DNA of 64,000 bases from Mycolicibacterium sp. BiH015 (GTDB lineage: Bacteria; Actinomycetota; Actinomycetes; Mycobacteriales; Mycobacteriaceae). The notes below the pieces were generated by a model. That model was given only the letters and a program-made list of their open reading frames with translations. It was not told the DNA's origin and ran no database searches. Of the stretch, positions 16,240 through 24,914 are shown one piece after another; the stretch's first letter is position 1; each line of letters opens with the position of its first letter. The position numbers and the translations under genes were made by a program. Where the stretch lies: the NCBI RefSeq assembly GCF_027706845.1, contig NZ_JAQGCZ010000007.1:124001-188000 (forward strand), given 5' to 3'.

Positions 16240-17427
16240 GTGAAACGTTTCGGTCCGAGCATCGCCGATGTGGAGACCACAGCGCGGGCAGGATCGCCGC
16301 CGATCGCGCCTTCGACTGGGAACACCTTCGGGTGCCTGGTCCGATTCGCGCTGGCGAACATCCGGCGCCGCCCGGAACGTTTCGTGCTGTCCGTCCTCGG
16401 CATCGCGTTGGCAATCGCGTGCGTCACGGTCGTCCGGACGATTTCGGCCGGGTTCGCGGCGACGGGAGAGACATCGATCGCCGATGTACTTGAGGGACAA
16501 CAACTGTGGGTGGTGCCTGCAGCCGGCGTGCACTATGACCCCGACGTCGAGTCCATCGTCGCTGACGGCCCGGCACCGGTCCTCGCCATCCCCGAGGGCT
16601 GGACGGCGACCCGCACGCTGTCCGGCGTGATCGACGTCGGCGGCCGGCCGGTGTCGCTGCGCGGCAGCGACGAGTTGGCGCCCGGGCAGGCTGTGCTGAG
16701 CCCGGCGCTGGCCGGCCGACTCGACGTGGCTGCGGGCTCGCAGGTAGAGGTCGGCGGACAGCGCCTGATGGTCACGGTCGGCGGCGACGGTCAATCGCTG
16801 GCGGTGCCGACATCGGTGGCTCAGGCGGTCGTCGGCGACAACGGCTGGTGGACTGTGCTTGCTCCGGAAGGTGAGCAGCAGCGCCGCGATCTCGGTCAGA
16901 GCTTCGGTGCGGCAGTGGGTCTGCCGTTCAGCACGGATCCGTCGACGCAACCGGACCCCCAAGGCGCCGGCCTGATCTACGACACCGTCGGCGGCTCCAG
17001 CCCGCTGTCCTTCGAGCAGCGCTTCTCGGCGCTGTTCTCCGGCAAGGTGACTGGTTCTACTCTCGGCATGATCTCGATGGTGGGCCTCGGGCTCGGCTTC
17101 GTCATCGCGGTGTCGTCGTTTCTCGCGGCCGTCACCGAGCGGCGACGCGAGTTCGGCATCATGTCGAGCATCGGTCTCGCCGACGAAGTCCTGTACTTCT
17201 TCCTCGTGGAATCCGCGCTGGTGTTCGTGACGGCCTATGTCGTCGGGGTCGCCGGGGCGGGAATCGCTGTAGCCCTTGTCATTCCCGGGATTGCGTCGCT
17301 TTCGGCCTGGCTGCAGGGCGCGGCACTGACCGCGATGTTCCTGCCGGCGATGGCCATTGTGGGTGCGCTGGTTCCGGTTCATCGGCTCCTGCAGCAGAAG
17401 CCGGTCGAATTGTTGGGGGGCCGGTAG
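16240..17427 (+). CDS. ABC transporter permease (FtsX/MacB-like), first subunit
   Basis: This 395-residue protein starts with GTG. A membrane segment follows an N-terminal RFALANIRRRPERF box (about 45-70), then a large extracytoplasmic domain (70-260), then three membrane segments: MISMVGLGLGFVIAVSSFLA, FFLVESALVFVTAYVVGVAG and a C-terminal one. That is the MacB/FtsX permease layout, used for mechanotransmission or lipoprotein and peptide export rather than import. The gene is directly joined to a second permease (ATG immediately after this stop) and an ATPase, giving a complete transporter. Confidence 0.85.
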   Translation: MKRFGPSIADVETTARAGSPPIAPSTGNTFGCLVRFALANIRRRPERFVLSVLGIALAIACVTVVRTISAGFAATGETSIADVLEGQQLWVVPAAGVHYDPDVESIVADGPAPVLAIPEGWTATRTLSGVIDVGGRPVSLRGSDELAPGQAVLSPALAGRLDVAAGSQVEVGGQRLMVTVGGDGQSLAVPTSVAQAVVGDNGWWTVLAPEGEQQRRDLGQSFGAAVGLPFSTDPSTQPDPQGAGLIYDTVGGSSPLSFEQRFSALFSGKVTGSTLGMISMVGLGLGFVIAVSSFLAAVTERRREFGIMSSIGLADEVLYFFLVESALVFVTAYVVGVAGAGIAVALVIPGIASLSAWLQGAALTAMFLPAMAIVGALVPVHRLLQQKPVELLGGR

Positions 17428-17997
17428 ATGAGCATCGGAAAAGGACTGTCCTACGGATGGCTCGCCACGCGGCGACGACTCGGGGAGATGGTGCTTCCGG
17501 TGGTCACGACCGGCACCGGCGCGCTGCTGGTGGTGCTGGTCTTCGGGATGTCCGACGGAATCCGCACCCAGTCGGCCGCTTTGGGACATGCCGACGAGAT
17601 CGCCCGCGCCGTCGTGCTGATCGCGGTCACGGTTCTTCTCGTCGGTGTGGCAGAGGTCGCCGTGGCAACCACCCGAACAGTGGCCCACCGCACCCGCGAA
17701 CTCGGTGTGCTGGCCGCCAACGGCGTGCCCAGGGCACCCGTCGTGGCAGCCCTGTTGGTCGAACCGTTGATCGCCGCGGTGCTCGGCGCGCTCGCCGGCG
17801 CAGTGCTGGCATTCGTCACCGGCGTTGTCCTGGGACTGACCGGGGTGGTCGCCACCGGGGTGTCCTACGGCGGGCTGACGGCCGGCGCGGGCATCGCCGT
17901 CGTCGTCAGCATCGTGGCCGCACTGGCCACCAGCATTCTGCCCACATGGAAAGCCGCATCCCGTTCGCCCATCCATTCGCTCGCCTCTGGAGGTTGA
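17428..17997 (+). CDS. ABC transporter permease, second subunit (short)
   Basis: This 189-residue protein starts immediately after the first permease. It has membrane segments at about 22-40, 60-80, 108-135 and 150-170 and the FtsX-type loop RTVAHRTRELGVLAANGVPR. It lacks the large extracytoplasmic domain of its partner, so the transporter is an asymmetric heterodimer. It likely pairs with the 395-residue permease and the downstream ATPase. The substrate is unknown. Confidence 0.8.
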   Translation: MSIGKGLSYGWLATRRRLGEMVLPVVTTGTGALLVVLVFGMSDGIRTQSAALGHADEIARAVVLIAVTVLLVGVAEVAVATTRTVAHRTRELGVLAANGVPRAPVVAALLVEPLIAAVLGALAGAVLAFVTGVVLGLTGVVATGVSYGGLTAGAGIAVVVSIVAALATSILPTWKAASRSPIHSLASGG

Positions 17998-18001
17998 TCC
18001 C

Positions 18002-18727
18002 GTGACCACACTCAACGAAACATCGGGAGCCGCAGTCGAAACCGAGGCAGGCACCGGCCCGGTGATCGAGATCTCCGATGTCTGGAAATTGCACAAGCTC
18101 GGCGACGAGGTCGTCAAGGCGCTGATGGCCGCCGAGTTGACCGTCATGCCTGGGGAGTTCGTATGCCTCATGGGTCCCAGCGGTAGCGGAAAGTCCACCC
18201 TGCTGAACATCATCGGGGGGCTGGATCGGCCGACGAAAGGCGTCGTCAAGATCGCCGGTCAAGACACTGCGACGCTGACCGAGAGTCAGTACGCGGCGCT
18301 GAGACACGACACCATCGGCTTCATTTTCCAGAGCTACAACCTGATTCCGTTCCTGTCGGCAGTCGAGAACGTCGAGCTCCCGCTGATGTTCGAACCCTAC
18401 GATCGGAAGTCGCTGCGCAAGCGCGCCATTGAACTTCTGGAGCTGGTCGGGCTCGGGCATCGCATCAATCACCAGCCGACCAAGATGTCGGGCGGGGAGC
18501 AGCAGCGCACGGCTATCGCGCGCTCCCTGATCAGCAACCCGACCCTCGTCCTCGCCGACGAGCCCACAGCCAACCTCGACCACCGCACGGGGGAGACGGT
18601 GGTGCGCATGTTGCGCGACCTGTGCTCGACCATGGGAGTCACCGTGGTCGCGAGCACCCACGACCCCACGGTGGCCGACGAAGCGAGCCGTGTCGTCCGG
18701 ATGAAAGACGGACAGATCGTCAACTGA
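18002..18727 (+). CDS. ABC transporter ATP-binding protein (LolD/MacB type)
   Basis: This 241-residue ATPase carries Walker A GPSGSGKST (Lys64), Q-loop in IFQSYNLIPFLSAVENVELP, signature MSGGEQQR, Walker B LVLADEPT and an H-loop in STHDPTVADEA. The sequence is typical of ATPases working with FtsX-type permeases. It starts with GTG four bases after the second permease. It completes a three-gene transporter operon that runs on towards the amine permease gene 37 bases downstream. Confidence 0.93.
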   Translation: MTTLNETSGAAVETEAGTGPVIEISDVWKLHKLGDEVVKALMAAELTVMPGEFVCLMGPSGSGKSTLLNIIGGLDRPTKGVVKIAGQDTATLTESQYAALRHDTIGFIFQSYNLIPFLSAVENVELPLMFEPYDRKSLRKRAIELLELVGLGHRINHQPTKMSGGEQQRTAIARSLISNPTLVLADEPTANLDHRTGETVVRMLRDLCSTMGVTVVASTHDPTVADEASRVVRMKDGQIVN

Positions 18728-18764
18728 CCAACGCTGCTGATTTCCAAAACTTGTGGGAGAACGC

Positions 18765-20285
18765 ATGACACAGACGGAGCCCGCGGCGACCGCGGAGCGC
18801 GACAAATTGATGACCACAGAGCTGGTCCCCGAGCAGATCCTGCCCAGGGTCATGAGCACGTTCGGCCTGACGGCGGCGTACGTGTTCGTCATCTGCTGGA
18901 TCACCGGTTCGTCGGTGATGGCCACCGGCGGTTGGACGGCCATACCCATGTGGATTCTGGGCATCCTCACGTTCCTCGTCCCTGCGGGCATGGCCGTCGT
19001 CGAACTCGGCAACCTGTGGCCGGGCCAGGGCGGTGTGTACATCTGGGCGACCAGGACGATGGGCGAGACGTGGGGTTTCATCGGCGGATACCTGTCCTGG
19101 GTGCCGGTGATCCTCAACGCCGCATCGTCGCCGGCGGTGGTGCTCTCGTTCTTGCTGCTGGCGTTCCACGCCGAGCTGGGGGTGACGGCCAGCGTCATCC
19201 TGCAGTTGGTCATCCTGTGGACCGTGGTCGGGCTGGCGTTGGCCAAACTGTCTGCCAGTCAGCGGATCATGAACGTCGTCTTCGTCGTTTTCGGCATCCT
19301 TGCGCTGACCATCTTCATCTGCGGCCTGCTGTTCGCGGTGGAGAACGGTTCGGCGACGCCGTTCAGCTGGTCGGAGGCTCTGGTCCCGAACTTCGCCGCG
19401 GCGGGGTTCCTGTACGGCACCGTGCTGCTGTACCTCCTCGGTGTCGAGACGCCGTACAACATGGGCGCAGAGTTCCTGTCGGTGCGCAAGAGCGGCCCGC
19501 GGATGATCCTGTGGGGGTCGACGGCGCTGGTGGCGATCTACCTGCTGACGACGCTCGGCACGATGATGGCGCTGCCCACCGACGAGATCGATGCGGTCAC
19601 TGGCGTGATCGGCATGCTCGATGTGGCCGGCTTCCCCGGCCTGATGGAGATCTGCGCGGTGGTTCTGGCGCTGATCATCGTCGTCGCCCTGATGACGTAC
19701 CAGGTCGCCTACTCGCGCCTGATCTTCGTCTCCGGCCTGGAACGCCACCTGCCGCGCATCTTCACGCATCTGAACCCGCGCACACGTAACCCCGTGTCCG
19801 CCATCCTCATTCAGGGTGTGATCTCGTCGTTGCTGATCGTCGGGCTGTACTCGCAGAGCAGTCTGGTCAACACCACGATCTTCCTGCAGGGTGGCCTGTC
19901 GACCGTGTGGCTGATCTCGGGCTTCTTCTTCCTGTTCCCGGTCATCATCGCGCGCAAGAAGTACGCGGACCGCTACGAGAACGAGACGTTCTGGCGCATC
20001 CCGGGCGGCATGGTCGGTGTGTGGATCACCGTGATCATCGGCACCATCGGCACGATCGGCGGCATCTATTACTCGTTCGCGAAGTCGTGGCTCGCCAGCT
20101 CCGGGGTCGGCGACGCCGAGTGGATGATGTGGGTCGGCAGCATCAGCCTCGGCATGGTGGCGCTCGGCGCCATCGTGTACGTCTTCGGCCGTCGCTCGGC
20201 GCACAAGACCAGTCAGGAAGACGCTTTGGCCCATCTGGCCGTCTTCGACCTCACCAAGACAGAAGCAGAGGAAACAGCTAAATGA
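18765..20285 (+). CDS. APC-family amino acid/amine permease
   Basis: I chose the ATG at 18765 (MTQTEPAATAERDKLMTTELVP), preceded by GGGAGA. The 506-residue protein has about 12 membrane segments, beginning FGLTAAYVFVICWITGSSVMA and the conserved GGWTAIPMW/PAGMAVVELGNLWPGQGGVYIW segment seen in the APC superfamily. It probably imports an amino acid or amine by proton symport. Its stop overlaps the start of the copper amine oxidase (ATGA), strong evidence that its substrate feeds that enzyme. Exact specificity is unknown. Confidence 0.88.
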   Translation: MTQTEPAATAERDKLMTTELVPEQILPRVMSTFGLTAAYVFVICWITGSSVMATGGWTAIPMWILGILTFLVPAGMAVVELGNLWPGQGGVYIWATRTMGETWGFIGGYLSWVPVILNAASSPAVVLSFLLLAFHAELGVTASVILQLVILWTVVGLALAKLSASQRIMNVVFVVFGILALTIFICGLLFAVENGSATPFSWSEALVPNFAAAGFLYGTVLLYLLGVETPYNMGAEFLSVRKSGPRMILWGSTALVAIYLLTTLGTMMALPTDEIDAVTGVIGMLDVAGFPGLMEICAVVLALIIVVALMTYQVAYSRLIFVSGLERHLPRIFTHLNPRTRNPVSAILIQGVISSLLIVGLYSQSSLVNTTIFLQGGLSTVWLISGFFFLFPVIIARKKYADRYENETFWRIPGGMVGVWITVIIGTIGTIGGIYYSFAKSWLASSGVGDAEWMMWVGSISLGMVALGAIVYVFGRRSAHKTSQEDALAHLAVFDLTKTEAEETAK

Positions 20286-22303
20286 CGATGGAGGACACCC
20301 GAACGCGGGTCGAGCACGGTTCTGCCGTCGGCAGTTATCCCCTCGACCCGTTGACCGGAGCCGAGATCGAAGCCGCCGCGGCGATTGTCACGGGATCGGA
20401 ATACGCCACTCCCACCCTCAAGTTCGTCATGATTCAGCTTGCCGAACCCACCAAGACGGAGACTCTGACGTTCCCCGCCGGAGTGGAGGTGCCACGGTGC
20501 GCGTTCGTCACGATGTACGACGCGGCGGCCAAGATGATCTATGAGGCCGTCGTGGATCTGACAGCGCGGGTGATCGATTCGTGGACACCGATTCCTGGCC
20601 GCTTCCCCTCCTACCTCGTCGAGCACATGACCGGGGTGGAGGAGAAGGTCCGTGAGGATCCGCGCTGGCAGGAGGCGATGCGCAAGCGGGGCGTCACGGA
20701 TTTCAGCCTCGCGATGATCGATCCCTGGCCCGCGGGCTATTACGGCGCGCAGGATCACTACGACAACTCGGCCCTGATCTGTCGGCCGTTGACGTTCATG
20801 CGGGCCGCTCCGTCCGAGCACGGCTACGCACGACCGGTCGAAGGCCTCATCGTGACGTTCGACCTCGACGCCATGAGGGTCATCGACGTCGAGGACCACG
20901 GCGTGGTTCCGCTGCCGCCGACCGCGGGCAATTATTCCGAGAAGTTCATGTTCGACCCGAACAACAGGCCGGCGTTCACGCAATTTCGTGACGACGTCAA
21001 ACCTATCGAGATCACCCAGCCCGACGGCCCCAGCTTTACCGTCGACGGTTGGAAGGTGCAGTGGCAGAAGTGGTCTCTACGTATCGGGTTCAATCCGCGC
21101 GAGGGCATCACGCTGCACGAAGTGACCTATACCGACCGAGGGGTGACGCGGCCGATCCTGTACCGAGGATCCCTGTCGGAGATGGTGGTGCCCTACGGAG
21201 ACTCGTCGCCGACGCATTGGAACAAGAACGTCTTCGACATGGGCGAGGTCGGGATGGGCTTCTCGGCGAATCCGCTGACGCTCGGATGTGACTGCCTGGG
21301 CGAGATCCACTACTTCGACGGCACGGTCAACGACTCCAGCGGCAACGCGGTGACGATCCCGAACGCGATCTGCATGCACGAGGAAGACTTCGGAATCTCC
21401 TGGAAGCACACCGATTTCCGAACCGAGGAAGTGGAGGTGCGGCGTTCGCGCCGACTGGTGATCTCGATGATCTGCACGGTCGGAAACTACGAGTACGGCT
21501 TCTTCTGGTACTTCTACAACGACGCCTCCATCGAGGTCGAGGTAAAGCTCTCCGGAGTGCTGACCACTGGTGCGGTCGAGGTCGAGCCGGGTGAGCAGCC
21601 CCGGTGGGGCAAGATGGTGGCACCGGGCATCTACGGTCCGAATCACCAGCACTTCTTCAATTTTCGGCTGGACATGAGCGTGGACGGCGCGGGAAACAGT
21701 GTCTACGAGGTTGATTCGGTACCGGAGCCCGACCCGGAGCTCAATCCGCACCGCAATGCGTGGATCACCCGGGACACGCTGGTGGCCTCCGAAGCTGAGG
21801 GCGCTCGCGATTGGAACTGGTCGACGGGCAGGTACTGGAAGATCACCAATCCGTCCAAGAAGAACGAACTGGGCATCCCGGTGGCCTACAAGCTGGTGCC
21901 CAAGGACGTCGTGCCAGTGATGGTGCAGGAAGGCTCCTACATCTACGACCGGGCGAGGTTTCTTCAGCACAACCTGTGGGTGACCAAATACGACCCTGCG
22001 GAGAAGTTCGCCGCGGGCGACTACATGTACCAGTCGGCGGATATGCAGGGCCTGCCCGAATTCGTCTCGGGTGACGAACCGTTGGAGGACTCCGACGTGG
22101 TGCTCTGGTACACGCTCGGTGCCCATCATGTCGTGCGGCCCGAGGACTGGCCGGTGATGCCGTGCGCCTACACCGGATTCCACCTCAAGCCCATCGGCTT
22201 CTTCGACGGCAACCCGGCCCTGGACCTGCCTCCGTCACCACCGAAGGCGTGCCACGCCAACCATGCCGGTCTCCCGGTGGCGGAGCGCGCCATGGAGTCC
22301 TGA
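20282..22303 (+). CDS. Copper amine oxidase (TPQ-containing)
   Basis: This 673-residue enzyme oxidises primary amines to aldehydes with release of NH3 and H2O2. The cofactor tyrosine is Tyr403 in TVGNYEYGF, which self-converts to topaquinone. The catalytic base is Asp319 in KNVFDMGEVG. Copper ligands are His455 and His457 in PNHQHFFNF and a third His at 615/616 in LGAHHVVRPEDWPV. No signal peptide is seen, so it is probably cytoplasmic like other actinobacterial amine oxidases of this size. It is coupled to the permease upstream. A bidirectional hairpin follows. Confidence 0.95.
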   Translation: MTMEDTRTRVEHGSAVGSYPLDPLTGAEIEAAAAIVTGSEYATPTLKFVMIQLAEPTKTETLTFPAGVEVPRCAFVTMYDAAAKMIYEAVVDLTARVIDSWTPIPGRFPSYLVEHMTGVEEKVREDPRWQEAMRKRGVTDFSLAMIDPWPAGYYGAQDHYDNSALICRPLTFMRAAPSEHGYARPVEGLIVTFDLDAMRVIDVEDHGVVPLPPTAGNYSEKFMFDPNNRPAFTQFRDDVKPIEITQPDGPSFTVDGWKVQWQKWSLRIGFNPREGITLHEVTYTDRGVTRPILYRGSLSEMVVPYGDSSPTHWNKNVFDMGEVGMGFSANPLTLGCDCLGEIHYFDGTVNDSSGNAVTIPNAICMHEEDFGISWKHTDFRTEEVEVRRSRRLVISMICTVGNYEYGFFWYFYNDASIEVEVKLSGVLTTGAVEVEPGEQPRWGKMVAPGIYGPNHQHFFNFRLDMSVDGAGNSVYEVDSVPEPDPELNPHRNAWITRDTLVASEAEGARDWNWSTGRYWKITNPSKKNELGIPVAYKLVPKDVVPVMVQEGSYIYDRARFLQHNLWVTKYDPAEKFAAGDYMYQSADMQGLPEFVSGDEPLEDSDVVLWYTLGAHHVVRPEDWPVMPCAYTGFHLKPIGFFDGNPALDLPPSPPKACHANHAGLPVAERAMES

Positions 22304-22362
22304 GGCTTGCACCGCGAGCGCGCGCGTCTGCTCGGCGACACGCCCGTCTTCCCTGGCATTTC

Positions 22363-22391
22363 GGGCGCGCTCACGAAACGTGAGCGCGCCC
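22363..22391. terminator. Bidirectional hairpin terminator
   Basis: A perfect 13-base stem, GGGCGCGCTCACG and CGTGAGCGCGCCC, closes an AAA loop between the convergent amine oxidase and small membrane protein genes. No T-tract follows, as is usual in mycobacteria. Confidence 0.8.
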
Positions 22392-22392
22392 A

Positions 22393-22818
22393 TCATGCAC
22401 GTTGCGCCTGGCGCACGGGGACGAACAGTGCGAGCGACGCGATCAGCAGCGCGCTCAGCGTGACCACGTTGAGGACCTGATCGCGTGGGCTGTAGTGGTG
22501 CAACATCTGCAGGTGCAGTATCAGGTGGAGCAGGTTGAACATCGACCAGGCGCCGGCGGATACCCGCACCAGTGTCGTGTTGGCGACGTAGACGAACGTG
22601 GCCACGCTGAGCACGGTCAGGCCGAGAAAGAAGGCGCCGACGTCTCTGACGAAGTGTTCGTTGTACGGGCCGAGTTGGGGGAGCCAGCGCAGCCCCAGGC
22701 CGGGGAAGGTGTCATACCAGTGCCGCGGGGCGAAGTAGGCCCACACCCCGGTGACAAGGGCGACAAGGGTGAGGAAGCCGAGCAGGACTCGGTGCAGTGT
22801 GGTCGACACTGCTGTCAC
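22393..22818 (-). CDS. Small four-helix membrane protein
   Basis: I start this 141-residue protein at GTG 22818, which overlaps the stop of the AhpD-like gene (GTGA), because the longer frame has no sensible N-terminus. It has about four membrane segments: VLLGFLTLVALVTGVWAYF, VRDVGAFFLGLTVLSVATF, WSMFNLLHLILHLQML and VVTLSALLIASLALFV. A short loop has HWYDTFPGLGLRWLP. The family is not one I can name. The coupling with an AhpD-like protein suggests a redox or stress-related function, but this is only context. Confidence 0.75.
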   Translation of the reverse strand: MTAVSTTLHRVLLGFLTLVALVTGVWAYFAPRHWYDTFPGLGLRWLPQLGPYNEHFVRDVGAFFLGLTVLSVATFVYVANTTLVRVSAGAWSMFNLLHLILHLQMLHHYSPRDQVLNVVTLSALLIASLALFVPVRQAQRA

Positions 22819-23258
22819 GGCTTCACGGCGTAATGGCTCGAGATCGCCACGCGGTTGAACGCGTTGATGGAGATGGCGACCCACCGCAATGCCGCGGCCT
22901 GCTGATCGCTGACCGCTGCAGTCTCGTCGTCCACACCGGCCATGCGTGTGTCGATGTGCGTGATCTCCTCGGCGATCGCCAGGGCCGCCCGCTCCGCCGG
23001 GGAGAAATACCCCGTCTCCCGCCATGCGGGCAGTACCGCAATGCGGTCGGTGGTCTCGCCTTTGGCCAGCGCGTCGCCGACGTGCATTCGCAGGCAGTAG
23101 CCGCAGCCGTTGATCTGGGAGGCGCGGATCCGCACCAGTTCGATGGACAGGGGCTCGACGCCGGCGTCCAGGGCAGCCTTCTCGGCTTGCTCGCTCAGCG
23201 CAATCGTCGTCTTGTAGGCATCCGGCACTGCTTTGTTCAGCATCGGCCGAGGGGACAT
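22815..23258 (-). CDS. AhpD-like carboxymuconolactone decarboxylase family protein
   Basis: This 147-residue protein starts at ATG 23258 (MSPRPMLNKAVPDAYKT). The CMD/AhpD active-site motif is NGCGYCLRMHVGDALAKGE, with CxxC and a downstream His, as in alkylhydroperoxidases and related thiol peroxidases. The helical bundle fold and YF-S-PAERAALAIAEEITHI segment also fit. It may reduce peroxides using a thiol partner; H2O2 from the neighbouring amine oxidase is one possible reason for its position, but the genes are convergent and not cotranscribed. Confidence 0.9.
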   Translation of the reverse strand: MSPRPMLNKAVPDAYKTTIALSEQAEKAALDAGVEPLSIELVRIRASQINGCGYCLRMHVGDALAKGETTDRIAVLPAWRETGYFSPAERAALAIAEEITHIDTRMAGVDDETAAVSDQQAAALRWVAISINAFNRVAISSHYAVKP

Positions 23259-23576
23259 GGGCGTGCTCCGTTCGTCCGTGGGGTTCGTCCAGAGGTTAAG
23301 ACGAGACGTGCGGCGCAAACGTGACAATGGGCGACGACGAGCGCGCGCTCGATGCCCGCCTGCGACGTCGTGTCGGCGGGCAAACGCGCGCGCTCGCGGG
23401 GCGAGGTCGGTCTCGTTCCCGCAGGGTTCGGCGGGGCCAGGGTCCGTCGGCTTCGCTCGACGGCGCACCGCGTGGCACCCATTCGCCGTCGGCGACGTCA
23501 AGGTTTGGCAGGATTGGGGTATCGCCTCGTCGATGGCAACCTCATATGCGGACCCGAAAGGAGCCTGTCGGCCCCG
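23259..23576. other. 318-base divergent region between the AhpD-like gene and pyrH
   Basis: I see no gene here. It must contain promoters for both directions, but none stands out. A perfect palindrome GAGCGCGCGCTC is at 23339-23350. AAAGGAG near 23557 is the likely pyrH ribosome binding site, though 13 bases from the ATG. A longer pyrH frame reaches back to 23352, but its extra residues look random. Confidence 0.45.
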
Positions 23577-24320
23577 ATGACAGAGCCCGTTGCTGATCAG
23601 CCCTCCTCGTACCGGCCCGCCTATTCCAGAGTGCTGCTCAAACTGGGCGGCGAGATGTTCGGCGGCGGGCAGGTCGGACTCGATCCCGATGTGGTCGCGA
23701 TGGTGGCGCGACAGATCGCCGAGGTCGTGCGCAGCGGCGTCGAGGTGGCCGTCGTGATCGGCGGCGGCAACTTCTTCCGAGGCGCCCAACTACAACAGCG
23801 GGGCATGGAGCGGACCCGCTCGGACTACATGGGCATGCTCGGCACCGTGATGAACAGCCTTGCCCTGCAAGATTTCCTGCAGAAGGAGGGCATCGACACC
23901 AGGGTGCAAACCGCCATCACCATGGGACAGGTCGCCGAGCCCTACATTCCGCTGCGGGCCCGCAGACACCTTGAGAAGGGGCGAGTCGTCATCTTCGGGG
24001 CGGGCATGGGGCTGCCCTACTTCTCGACCGACACCACCGCCGCGCAGCGCGCGCTCGAGATCGGCGCCGAGGTCGTGCTGATGGCCAAGGCCGTCGACGG
24101 GGTCTTCACCGCCGACCCACGCGTCCATCCCGATGCCGAGATGATCACCGCGATCACCCACCGCGAGGTCATCGACCGCGGGCTGGCGGTGGCCGACGCG
24201 ACGGCGTTCAGTTTGTGCATGGACAACGGAATGCCGATCCTGGTGTTCAACCTGCTCATCGATGGCAATATCGCGCGTGCCGTCGCAGGTGAGAAGATCG
24301 GAACGCTGGTCACCAAGTGA
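23577..24320 (+). CDS. pyrH: Uridylate kinase
   Basis: This 247-residue UMP kinase of the amino-acid-kinase fold begins MTEPVADQPSSYRPAYSRVLLKLGGEMFGG. It contains VVIGGGNFFRG, GMLGTVMNSLALQDFL, the nucleotide site KAVDGVFTADP and the end EKIGTLVTK. It makes UDP from UMP for pyrimidine nucleotide synthesis. The ATG at 23577 is the first that gives the normal family start. It heads the pyrH-frr-cdsA operon, with frr 34 bases downstream. Confidence 0.97.
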   Translation: MTEPVADQPSSYRPAYSRVLLKLGGEMFGGGQVGLDPDVVAMVARQIAEVVRSGVEVAVVIGGGNFFRGAQLQQRGMERTRSDYMGMLGTVMNSLALQDFLQKEGIDTRVQTAITMGQVAEPYIPLRARRHLEKGRVVIFGAGMGLPYFSTDTTAAQRALEIGAEVVLMAKAVDGVFTADPRVHPDAEMITAITHREVIDRGLAVADATAFSLCMDNGMPILVFNLLIDGNIARAVAGEKIGTLVTK

Positions 24321-24354
24321 CGGGCGAGCGCGAGCGAAAGCGACGGGAGAGACA

Positions 24355-24912
24355 GTGATCGACGAAACCCTCTTCGATGCCGAGGAGAAGATGGAGAAGG
24401 CCGTGTCGGTGGCGCGGGACGACCTGGCGTCGATTCGTACCGGCCGCGCCAATCCCGGCATGTTCAACCGCATCAACATCGACTACTACGGTGCGATGAC
24501 TCCGATCACGCAGCTCTCCAGCATCAACGTGCCGGAGGCGCGTCTGGTCGTCATCAAGCCCTATGAGTCCAATCAGCTCAAAAACATCGAGGATGCGATC
24601 CGAAACTCCGACCTGGGGGTCAACCCGACCAACGACGGCAGTGTCATCCGGATCGCGATCCCGCAGCTCACCGAGGAGCGCCGTCGCGACCTCGTCAAGC
24701 AGGCGAAGTCCAAGGGCGAGGACGCCAAGGTCTCGATCCGCAACATCCGCCGCAAGGCCATGGAAGAACTGTCGCGGATCAAGAAGGATGGCGACGCAGG
24801 CGAGGACGAGGTGACCCGCGCCGAGAAAGACCTCGACAAGAGCACCCAGCAGTACACCAGCCAGATCGACGACATCGTCAAGCACAAAGAAGGCGAGCTG
24901 CTGGAGGTCTGA
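24355..24912 (+). CDS. frr: Ribosome recycling factor
   Basis: This 185-residue protein starts with GTG at 24355 after GGGAGA, giving MIDETLFDAEEKMEKAV, the usual start. It contains LASIRTGRANPGMFN, ISNINVPEAR-like SSINVPEARLV, IRIAIPQLTEERRRDLVKQAK and the helical end RAEKDLDKSTQQYTSQID. It releases ribosomes from mRNA together with EF-G. cdsA starts two bases after its stop. Confidence 0.97.
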   Translation: MIDETLFDAEEKMEKAVSVARDDLASIRTGRANPGMFNRINIDYYGAMTPITQLSSINVPEARLVVIKPYESNQLKNIEDAIRNSDLGVNPTNDGSVIRIAIPQLTEERRRDLVKQAKSKGEDAKVSIRNIRRKAMEELSRIKKDGDAGEDEVTRAEKDLDKSTQQYTSQIDDIVKHKEGELLEV

Positions 24913-24914
24913 CC

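Noticed and set aside
16114..18249. 711-codon reverse frame opposite the ABC transporter genes
   Set aside because: The forward genes have clear permease and ATPase motifs; the reverse frame is low-complexity His/Arg/Gln-rich.
22819..23025. N-terminal extension of the small membrane protein
   Set aside because: Residues are random-looking and antisense to nothing useful, while GTG 22818 overlaps the upstream stop.
23339..23350. GAGCGCGCGCTC palindrome as an operator
   Set aside because: Short GC palindromes are expected by chance in this base composition; no second copy nearby.
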